Below are positions 1-5,041 of a DNA stretch of 5,041 nt, one piece after another. Made by a program: the position numbers and the translations under genes. The stretch is taken from the NCBI GenBank assembly GCA_037441725.1, contig JBBIRT010000191.1, positions 1 through 5,041 on the forward strand, read 5' to 3'. Position 1 is the stretch's first letter; the number at the start of each line of letters is the position of its first letter. This DNA comes from JBBIRT01 sp037441725. Its GTDB lineage: Bacteria; Desulfobacterota; BSN033; UBA1163. The notes beneath the pieces were generated by a model that was not told the DNA's origin, made no database searches, and saw only the letters and a program-made list of their open reading frames with translations.

Positions 1-563
1 GGCTTCGACTGATGGAATGTCTTCGGTTGAGGATAAAAGATATCGATTTTGAAAACAATCTTCTTATGGTTCGTTCCGGCAAAGGGGAAAAAGACAGGGC
101 ATTGATGATACCGGAAAAGATTAAAGAGGATCTAGCGAAGCATATCGCATCTGTCAAAGAGATCCATGAACAAGATCTGAAATTGGGTTACGGGGAGGTC
201 TTTCTTCCTGATGCCCTCGAAAAGAAATACCCCAGTGCCCCAAAGGAATGGGGCTGGCAGTGGGTATTTCCAGCAGAGAAATTATCTGTGGATCCAAGAA
301 CTGGGAAAGTGATGCGCTGGCATATTCATCCCTCAGCAATTCAACGTGTGGTGAAAGAAGCAGTCATGAAGGCAAATTTACTGAAAAAGGCGAGCTGTCA
401 CACCTTACGTCACAGCTTTGCAACGCATCTTCTTGAAGCGGGTCATAACATCCGAACGATTCAGGAACTTTTAGGCCACAAGCATGTCAATACGACGATG
501 ATCTACACCCATGTTCTACGAAAGAACTCCCCTGAAATAAGAAGTCCGCTGGATGGTTTGTGA
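1..563 (+). CDS. intI: Integron integrase (tyrosine recombinase), C-terminal part, cut by window edge
   Basis: This is a site-specific tyrosine recombinase of the integron integrase family, which inserts and excises gene cassettes by attI x attC and attC x attC recombination. The reading frame is already open at base 3, so the ATG at base 12 is internal (its Met lies in the LRLMECLRL stretch) and roughly the first 130-140 residues are outside the window. Counting from that Met, the visible catalytic residues are the box I Arg (codon at 6-8, before the Met), Lys24 in SGKGEKDR, His130 and Arg133 in HTLRHSF, His156 in LLGHKHV and the nucleophile Tyr165 (bases 504-506). Residues about 65-90 (LPDALEKKYP, then WGWQWVFP) match the extra helix that separates IntI from XerC/XerD. 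The ending RSPLDGL is the usual IntI C-terminus, so the 3' end is intact. The gene converges on comM across 48 bases. In most integrons the cassettes adjoin the 5' side of intI, which is off the left edge here. Confidence 0.95.
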   Translation, partial: LRLMECLRLRIKDIDFENNLLMVRSGKGEKDRALMIPEKIKEDLAKHIASVKEIHEQDLKLGYGEVFLPDALEKKYPSAPKEWGWQWVFPAEKLSVDPRTGKVMRWHIHPSAIQRVVKEAVMKANLLKKASCHTLRHSFATHLLEAGHNIRTIQELLGHKHVNTTMIYTHVLRKNSPEIRSPLDGL

Positions 564-611
564 TATTGTTAATACCTTTGAACTCTTTCTATCTATTCTG
601 TATCATCACAC

Positions 612-2144
612 TTATGAAACCAGAGTTCTATCCAGGCTTCGGTACTGGATGGCCTCGGAGAGGTGAGCGGGCTGGATATTTTCGTAGCCCTCAAGATCAG
701 CGATGGTTCTTGCAACTTTCAATATCCGGGTATAAGCCCTAGCACTCAGTCCAAACTTATCTATGGCCATCTCCAGCAGGTTTTGACTGGCCTCATCAAT
801 CTGGCAAAACTTCTTGATTTGCCGATTGGTCATCTGGGCATTACAGTAAATCCTTAGTCCTTTGAAGCGATTCAATTGTATTTTTCTTGCTGCATCAATC
901 CTTTTTTTTATCTCTTTGGAGGATTCTCCTGACTCCCGACTGGCTAAGTCTCGATATTTCACAGCAGGAACCTCGATGTGAATGTCAATTCGATCAAGCA
1001 GCGGTCCAGAGAGCTTCGATCGATAGCGTTGAATCTGTGGAATCGTACAGGTGCATTCATTGTTGGGATCACTATAATAACCGCAGGGACAGGGGTTCAT
1101 GGCTGCTACCAGCATGAATCGGGCAGGATAGGTGAGGGAGGTCGCTGCTCGAGAGATAGTGACCTTTTCTTCTTCGAGGGGTTGTCGCATCACCTCCAAG
1201 ACATTTTTTTTAAATTCAGGCAATTCATCAAGAAAGAGGACTCCATTATGAGAGAGGCTCACTTCTCCAGGCTTCGGGATCTGCCCTCCACCAATCAGTC
1301 CAGCATCCGAAATCGTATGATGAGGATTACGGAAAGGTCGCGTGACAATGAGAGCACTATCAGGAGGAATCAAGCCCATGACACTGTGAATCTTTGTCGT
1401 TTCAAGACTTTCCTCAAAATTCATATCGGGCAAAATGGTGGGAATCCTTTTGGCCAGCATGGTCTTGCCAGAGCCAGGAGGGCCTATCATAATGACATTG
1501 TGACCCCCTGCAGCAGCCACTTCAAGGCAACGTTTCACATGCTCCTGGCCTTTCACATCATTGAAGTCAACCGGATAATTCACCTCTGTCTTAAAAATTT
1601 CGTTGAGGTCAACCTCAACAGGATCGATGTGAAGATTCCCATTTAAGAATTGAACGCAATCAGCAAGGGTATCGAGGGGAAGAACCTCAATCCCTTTTAC
1701 CACAGCCGCCTCCTTTGAATTCTCTCTGGGTAAAAGAATCCCCCTCATTTGTGCATCCCTTGCAGCCACAGCAATGGGAAGGGTCCCTCTAATGGGTTTG
1801 ACCTGCCCATCAAGAGAGAGTTCTCCCAGGATAAGATAATGGGGCAATTTATTCTTTTGGACTACTTCGGTTGCGGCGAGGATGCCAATAGCCATAGGAA
1901 GATCAAAGGCTGCCCCTTCCTTTTTGATATCAGCAGGTGCAAGGTTGACGGTAATTCGTTGAGAGGGGAAATCATAGCCACAATTTTTGATAGCGGCCTT
2001 TACCCTATCTTTTGATTCCTTCACTGCCCCTTCGGGAAGTCCCACTGTTGCAAAGGCAGGAAGCCCCTGAGAAATATCCACCTCTACCTCAACCACATAG
2101 GCATCAATTCCAAATACTGCGCTGCTTAAGACCTTGGCTAACAT
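612..2144 (-). CDS. comM: ComM/YifB family Mg-chelatase-like AAA+ ATPase
   Basis: A full-length member of the ComM (YifB) family, about 510 residues as usual for the family. In naturally transformable bacteria ComM is a hexameric helicase that promotes branch migration while incoming single-stranded DNA is integrated; the family is also widespread in species not known to be competent. From the ATG at 2144, residues about 1-170 form the Lon-S5-like ChlI domain (SSAVFGIDAY, VGLPEGAVKES, FDLPMAIGIL). The AAA+ core follows, with Walker A GPPGSGKT at 221-228 and Walker B GVLFLDE at 301-307. A four-Cys cluster (Cys352, 354, 364, 366 in PCPCGYY and ECTC) and GPLLDRIDIH come next, then the C-terminal Mg-chelatase domain. 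The frame also extends to a TTG at 2183, but the family begins at MLAKVLS-like sequence, so the ATG is preferred. Neither start has a clear Shine-Dalgarno. The gene diverges from the 38-codon gene and converges on intI. The domain call is firm; a role in transformation here is inferred. Confidence 0.95.
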   Translation of the reverse strand: MLAKVLSSAVFGIDAYVVEVEVDISQGLPAFATVGLPEGAVKESKDRVKAAIKNCGYDFPSQRITVNLAPADIKKEGAAFDLPMAIGILAATEVVQKNKLPHYLILGELSLDGQVKPIRGTLPIAVAARDAQMRGILLPRENSKEAAVVKGIEVLPLDTLADCVQFLNGNLHIDPVEVDLNEIFKTEVNYPVDFNDVKGQEHVKRCLEVAAAGGHNVIMIGPPGSGKTMLAKRIPTILPDMNFEESLETTKIHSVMGLIPPDSALIVTRPFRNPHHTISDAGLIGGGQIPKPGEVSLSHNGVLFLDELPEFKKNVLEVMRQPLEEEKVTISRAATSLTYPARFMLVAAMNPCPCGYYSDPNNECTCTIPQIQRYRSKLSGPLLDRIDIHIEVPAVKYRDLASRESGESSKEIKKRIDAARKIQLNRFKGLRIYCNAQMTNRQIKKFCQIDEASQNLLEMAIDKFGLSARAYTRILKVARTIADLEGYENIQPAHLSEAIQYRSLDRTLVS

Positions 2145-2154
2145 AGCGTATTCA

Positions 2155-2183
2155 TATATACCAAAAATGATTTCAGGAGACAA
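2155..2183 (-). promoter_or_regulatory. Possible weak sigma70 promoter for comM
   Basis: Read on the minus strand, TTGTCT (2183-2178) is followed by a 17-base spacer and TATATA (2160-2155), each matching four of six consensus bases. Transcription would begin near 2148, only a few bases before the comM ATG at 2144, giving a nearly leaderless message. That would agree with the lack of a Shine-Dalgarno there, and would exclude the upstream TTG start because that codon lies inside the -35 box. The region is AT-rich, so a chance match is quite possible. Confidence 0.3.
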
Positions 2184-2213
2184 CTAAAATTTACAAGTGG
2201 ATAAAAAACTGGA

Positions 2214-2242
2214 TTGACAAAAGAGAGGGTCATCCCTATACT
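2214..2242 (+). promoter_or_regulatory. Near-consensus sigma70 promoter driving the 38-codon gene
   Basis: A perfect -35 box, TTGACA (2214-2219), is followed by a spacer of exactly 17 bases and a -10 box TATACT (2237-2242) with five of six consensus bases. The sequence just upstream (about 2184-2213) is rich in A and T runs and could act as an UP element. Transcription should begin near 2249, giving a leader of about 20 bases that contains the ribosome binding site. The spacer end carries AGGG-TCAT-CCCT (2226-2237), a small inverted repeat touching the -10 box that might be an operator. The only gene downstream on this strand is the small ORF starting at 2270. Confidence 0.8.
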
Positions 2243-2255
2243 GAGGTAAAGATAG

Positions 2256-2262
2256 AGGAGGG
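2256..2262 (+). promoter_or_regulatory. Strong Shine-Dalgarno fixing the start of the 38-codon gene
   Basis: AGGAGGG lies seven bases before the ATG at 2270, which is close to ideal in both sequence and spacing. It is the strongest ribosome binding site in the window and the main reason for treating this very short reading frame as a real gene. Confidence 0.85.
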
Positions 2263-2269
2263 AAAAGCA

Positions 2270-2386
2270 ATGAATATCCTATGGGTCGTCAATACCAATA
2301 CTTTCTTATTAATTCTTTTGATTATCATGGTGTCTTATCTTACCACCCAGGTGAGCGCTTTAATCCGATGGCTGAAAAGAGAGTGA
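2270..2386 (+). CDS. Small single-pass membrane protein, 38 residues, function unknown
   Basis: A 38-residue frame begins MNILWVVNTNTF and ends LIRWLKRE before a TGA at 2384-2386. I do not recognise the family. Residues about 9-30 are strongly hydrophobic (FLLILLIIMVSYL at the core) and should form one transmembrane helix. The tail is short and carries basic residues (Arg34, Lys37, Arg38 region followed by Glu), which would place the C-terminus in the cytoplasm by the positive-inside rule. There is no signal-peptidase site, lipobox or cysteine. A near-consensus promoter and an ideal Shine-Dalgarno stand directly upstream, so it should be well expressed from its own short transcript. It diverges from comM and ends 27 bases from the cysS stop codon on the other strand. 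Possible roles are an accessory subunit of a membrane complex, a stress-type small membrane protein or a type I toxin-like peptide. None of these can be chosen from the sequence. Confidence 0.75.
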   Translation: MNILWVVNTNTFLLILLIIMVSYLTTQVSALIRWLKRE

Positions 2387-2413
2387 GGTTTCATCCCCAG
2401 GGAAAAAAAGAGA

Positions 2414-3889
2414 TTATTTCAATTTCCAGTGGGTACCTGTAGGGGTGTCCTCCAGGACAATTCCCTTTGAGAGGAGATCCTTTCGGATCTCGTCAGCCTT
2501 CTTGTAATCCTTTCCTTTTCTTGCCTGGTTTCTTTCTTCGATCCGTTGAAGAATTTCTTCTTCAGTAAGGTTCAGCTTCTTCAATCCTTCTTTTTTTTGT
2601 TGATCAAGGTAATTCTTAGGGTCCTCTCTGAATAATCCAAAAATCCATCCCTCCTTGAAGAAGTGTTCCATTCCCTGTCTTAGGATCGAAGCGATCTCTT
2701 CATTCGGATGGCCTTTTGAGATATCCAAAAGGCTATTTAAATTTCTCTGGAGATCATAGAAATATCCTAATGCCTGGGCAGAATTGAAATCATCATCCAT
2801 GGCTTCCTTCAATCGAGATGGAAAAGATTTAATGGCCTGGCGATGATCTTCAATGGATGGAGAATCCAATTTTTTCACTTTTGAAGAAGGAGGCTTTTTC
2901 AGCTCTTCATGAATTTCGTATAGGGTATGGTAGAATCGATCCAGTCCGATTTTGGCCTCCGTTAAACTTCCTTCAGTATAGTCCACAGGGCTCCGATAGT
3001 GATGGGATAGAAAGAAGAGGCGAAGGACCTCTGGATGCCATTCTTTAAGGATTTCCTTGATGGTTAAAATGTTACCCAGGGATTTAGACATCTTTTCCTT
3101 ATTGATATTGACAAAACCATTATGAACCCAATATCGGACAAAGGGTTTTCCAGTAGCCGCTTCGGATTGGGCAATTTCATTTTCGTGGTGAGGAAAGATG
3201 AGATCCCTTCCCCCTCCATGGATATCAAACGTCTCTCCTAAATATTTCTGACTCATCACAGAGCATTCAATATGCCAGCCTGGTCTTCCTCTCGCCCAGG
3301 GGCTTTCCCAGAAGGGTTCATTAGGTTTGCTGGCCTTCCAGAGGGCAAAGTCCAAAGGATTTTCTTTCTTCTCATCAATCTCAATCCTCACTCCGGCTTG
3401 CATCTCCTCAAGGTTTCTTTTGGAAAGTTTTCCATAATCCTTAAATTTTTCTATGGAGAAAAAGACATCTCCTTCTCTCTGGTAAGCAAATCCCTTTTGG
3501 AGGAGGGTTGAGATCAATTGAATCATTTCGTGGATATGATCCGTTGCCTTCGGTTCTACCGAGGGTTTTTCAAGACCAAGCCTTCCCATATCCTGATTAA
3601 ATTCCTCAATATATTTTTCTGCGATGATGCGACAATCCAATCTTTCCTCATTTGCCCTTTTAATGATCTTGTCATCAATGTCGGTAAAGTTTCGAACAAA
3701 GGTGACCTCATAGCCACAGTATCGAAGGTACCGATAAATCATATCAAAGACGATCGCCGACCGAGCATGTCCGATATGACAGAGATCATAGACGGTCACC
3801 CCGCAGACATACATCCCGACCTTTTTTTCTTGTAAGGGGAGAAACTCTTCTTTCCTTCCTGTTAATGTATTAAAAATGCGAAGAGTCAT
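2414..3889 (-). CDS. cysS: Cysteinyl-tRNA synthetase
   Basis: A complete class I aminoacyl-tRNA synthetase of 491 residues that charges tRNA-Cys with cysteine in the cytoplasm. The HIGH motif is at residues 38-41 (CHIGHARS) and KMSKS at 266-270. The four zinc ligands that recognise the cysteine thiol in this family are all present: Cys29 (YVCGVTVY), Cys209 (HIECS), His234 and Glu238 (FPHHENE). The C-terminal half holds the helical DALR-type region, and the end has the usual small domain (KKADEIRKDLLSKGI, then DTPTGTHWKLK). The length is that of a normal bacterial enzyme with nothing missing. The ATG at 3889 is preferred because MTLRIFNTLTG is the canonical N-terminus and GGAAGGAAGG lies just upstream. 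It follows gltX by 48 bases on the same strand and is probably cotranscribed with it. Its stop faces the end of the 38-codon gene with no evident terminator between them. Confidence 0.98.
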   Translation of the reverse strand: MTLRIFNTLTGRKEEFLPLQEKKVGMYVCGVTVYDLCHIGHARSAIVFDMIYRYLRYCGYEVTFVRNFTDIDDKIIKRANEERLDCRIIAEKYIEEFNQDMGRLGLEKPSVEPKATDHIHEMIQLISTLLQKGFAYQREGDVFFSIEKFKDYGKLSKRNLEEMQAGVRIEIDEKKENPLDFALWKASKPNEPFWESPWARGRPGWHIECSVMSQKYLGETFDIHGGGRDLIFPHHENEIAQSEAATGKPFVRYWVHNGFVNINKEKMSKSLGNILTIKEILKEWHPEVLRLFFLSHHYRSPVDYTEGSLTEAKIGLDRFYHTLYEIHEELKKPPSSKVKKLDSPSIEDHRQAIKSFPSRLKEAMDDDFNSAQALGYFYDLQRNLNSLLDISKGHPNEEIASILRQGMEHFFKEGWIFGLFREDPKNYLDQQKKEGLKKLNLTEEEILQRIEERNQARKGKDYKKADEIRKDLLSKGIVLEDTPTGTHWKLK

Positions 3890-3893
3890 TAGA

Positions 3894-3903
3894 CCTTCCT
3901 TCC
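3894..3903 (-). promoter_or_regulatory. Ribosome binding site of cysS with tandem purine repeats
   Basis: On the minus strand GGAAGGAAGG ends four bases before the cysS ATG. The upstream GGAAGG copy is eight bases from the start, a better distance, so that copy is the likelier Shine-Dalgarno. It supports the start at 3889. An inverted repeat (TTCCAT/ATGGAA at 3914-3919 and 3900-3905) overlaps its upstream edge. Confidence 0.7.
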
Positions 3904-3919
3904 ATACGGAATAATGGAA
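3900..3919 (-). repeat. Short inverted repeat beside the cysS ribosome binding site
   Basis: On the minus strand TTCCAT (3919-3914) and ATGGAA (3905-3900) can pair across an eight-base loop in the gltX-cysS gap. The downstream arm overlaps the first GGAA of the cysS Shine-Dalgarno. A six-pair stem that is mostly A-T is weak, so an effect on cysS translation is only a possibility. It lacks a following T run and is not a terminator. Confidence 0.3.
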
Positions 3920-3937
3920 TGATAGAGAAAGGAATTC

Positions 3938-5041
3938 TTAACTGATTTCCAATGCCATTTTTAAACGTTGAACGATTCTTTCTCTCCCAAGAATTGGAAG
4001 CATTTTTACCAACTCCGGGCCTTTGGTTTTGCCTGTGATGGCGGCTCGAAGAGGAGCATAAAGGCTTTTTCCATGATATCCTGTCTTCTCTTCCAGTTGA
4101 GTGAGTAAGGAGTCGGATCCCTCTGGTTCTTCCTTGGGTGAGTTCTCTAAAACGTTCAAGATCGTTTGAAGGGTCTTCCGATTCTTAGTCTCTATAATGA
4201 TGTTTTTGGCTTCCTCCTCAAAGTAAAATTTTTCGTCAAAGAAGATTCCCAAATACTGTTCCACCTGTGAGAGGAGGATGAGGTTTTCTTTAAGAATCGA
4301 TGAAATTTGTTTTAACCTTTGAAGATCGAGTTGATCGGTCTGAATATTGGCTTTCTTAAAATAGGGAATCAAGGTCTTCAAGAGTTGATCTTCTTCCTTG
4401 TGACGAATATAAAAGCTGTTTAACCACTCTAATTTTTTACGATTGAAAAGGGGAGCGCTTTTAGATACGCTCTGGATGGAGAATTCTTTTATCATTTGAT
4501 CCATTGAGAGAGTTTCCCGACCAGAGGGTGGGGTCCAACCCAACAGGACGAGATAATTCTGCAGGGCCTCGGGTAAAAAACCCTCTTCTCGATATTGTGA
4601 GACAGCTGTGGCCCCATGGCGTTTACTCAACGGAGATCGATCTGGACCGAGGATCAAAGGATGGTGAGCATAAACAGGAGGTTTCCAGGATAAGGATTGA
4701 TAGAGAAGGATCTGTCTGGGAGTATTGGAAAGATGATCCTCCCCACGGATGACATGAGTGATCTGCATTAAATGGTCATCAATGACACAGGCAAAATTGT
4801 AAGCCGCCATTCCATCTGAACGGATGATGATAAAATCCCCTATGGTGGATGAATTAAAATGCATCTTCCCATGGATCAGGTCTTCAAAGAGAATTGGGTT
4901 AGGTCCAACGCGAAATCGAAGCACAGGTTTGAGGCCTGAGGATTCCATTTGATCGATTTCTTTTGGGGAGAGGGACCGGCAGCGACCATCGTATTGAGGC
5001 ATTTTCCCTTGGGAGAGCTGCTCTTTTCTGAGGCTCTCAAG
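3938..5041 (-). CDS. gltX: Glutamyl-tRNA synthetase, C-terminal three quarters, cut by window edge
   Basis: A class I aminoacyl-tRNA synthetase that charges tRNA-Glu. The frame stays open from the right edge (13 codons before the ATG at 5002 read as GluRS-like LESLRKEQLSQGK), so that ATG is internal. Roughly the first 100 residues, including the HIGH motif, are outside the window. Numbered from the internal Met, YDGRCR (4-9), the RSDG...YNFA segment (61-71), the conserved ITHVIRGEDHL stretch (81-91) with NTPRQ (93-97), and the KMSKS-equivalent PLSKRHG (124-130) are all visible. The rest is the helical anticodon-binding region, which keeps GluRS features such as YAPLRAAITGKTKGPEL near the end. 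The stop at 3938-3940 is 48 bases from the cysS start. Many bacteria carry two gltX copies or a misacylating GluRS that works with GatCAB; which type this is cannot be read from the fragment. Confidence 0.96.
   Translation of the reverse strand, partial: LESLRKEQLSQGKMPQYDGRCRSLSPKEIDQMESSGLKPVLRFRVGPNPILFEDLIHGKMHFNSSTIGDFIIIRSDGMAAYNFACVIDDHLMQITHVIRGEDHLSNTPRQILLYQSLSWKPPVYAHHPLILGPDRSPLSKRHGATAVSQYREEGFLPEALQNYLVLLGWTPPSGRETLSMDQMIKEFSIQSVSKSAPLFNRKKLEWLNSFYIRHKEEDQLLKTLIPYFKKANIQTDQLDLQRLKQISSILKENLILLSQVEQYLGIFFDEKFYFEEEAKNIIIETKNRKTLQTILNVLENSPKEEPEGSDSLLTQLEEKTGYHGKSLYAPLRAAITGKTKGPELVKMLPILGRERIVQRLKMALEIS

Noticed and set aside
12..563. Reading the recombinase as a short complete gene starting at base 12, or as XerC/XerD
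   Set aside because: The frame is open to the window edge and the box I Arg lies before base 12, so this is a partial gene; the IntI insertion and RSPLD ending exclude the Xer proteins.
564..611. Possible attC site or terminator between intI and comM
   Set aside because: The 48-base gap has no RYYYAAC/GTTRRRY pair, no usable inverted repeat and no hairpin with a U run.
978..1646. A 222-codon open frame on the plus strand, antisense to comM
   Set aside because: It lies wholly inside comM on the opposite strand, has no ribosome binding site or recognisable domain, and the comM frame is clearly the conserved one.
2145..2183. Extension of comM to the TTG at 2183
   Set aside because: The extra 13 residues are not part of the family's N-terminus, the TTG has no Shine-Dalgarno, and the family start matches the ATG at 2144.
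3816..3832. Slippery A AAA AAG heptamer in the zero frame of cysS (codons 21-23), plus A8 runs in comM and cysS
   Set aside because: Lys-Lys codons in AT-rich genes make such runs common. No stem-loop follows, a -1 shift in cysS reaches a stop within about a dozen codons, and all frames are intact.
3518..3835. A 105-codon plus-strand frame antisense to the N-terminal half of cysS
   Set aside because: It is a shadow of cysS with no start signals; the region's constraint is explained by the synthetase motifs.
1..5041. CRISPR array, tRNA or rRNA genes, insertion sequences
   Set aside because: No regularly spaced repeats, tRNA-like cloverleaf, rRNA sequence, transposase or terminal inverted repeats were seen on reading both strands by eye.

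Overview
The window is ordinary bacterial chromosome, moderately AT-rich and densely coded. It holds five protein-coding genes: three on the minus strand and two on the plus strand. The gltX-cysS pair, the comM-type gene and an integron integrase together would fit a Desulfobacterota/Deltaproteobacteria-like environmental genome. That assignment is inferred from gene style and is tentative; the window holds no rRNA or other firm marker.

Layout from left to right. (1) Bases 1-563 (+): the 3' part of an integron integrase gene (intI), cut by the left edge. All catalytic residues of the recombinase half and the IntI-specific insertion are present. (2) Bases 612-2144 (-): a full comM/yifB gene for a Mg-chelatase-like AAA+ protein, convergent with intI across a 48-base gap. 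(3) Bases 2145-2413: a short divergent/convergent region. It holds a near-consensus sigma70 promoter (TTGACA, 17-base spacer, TATACT), a strong AGGAGGG ribosome binding site and a 38-codon gene (2270-2386, +) for a single-pass membrane peptide. (4) Bases 2414-3889 (-): full-length cysS, cysteinyl-tRNA synthetase. (5) Bases 3938-5041 (-): gltX, glutamyl-tRNA synthetase, which continues past the right edge.

gltX and cysS lie 48 bases apart on one strand and probably form a translation operon. The 38-codon gene faces cysS tail to tail with 27 bases between them, and diverges from comM. No intrinsic terminator is convincing anywhere in the window, so transcripts from the convergent pairs may overlap.

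The points most worth a second look are the very well-signalled but unrecognised 38-residue membrane peptide, and an integron integrase ending beside comM, a gene linked to natural transformation. In most integrons the cassette array adjoins the 5' end of intI, so any array would lie to the left of this window. No attC site, CRISPR array, insertion sequence, tRNA or rRNA was seen. No stretch longer than 300 bases lacks a gene.
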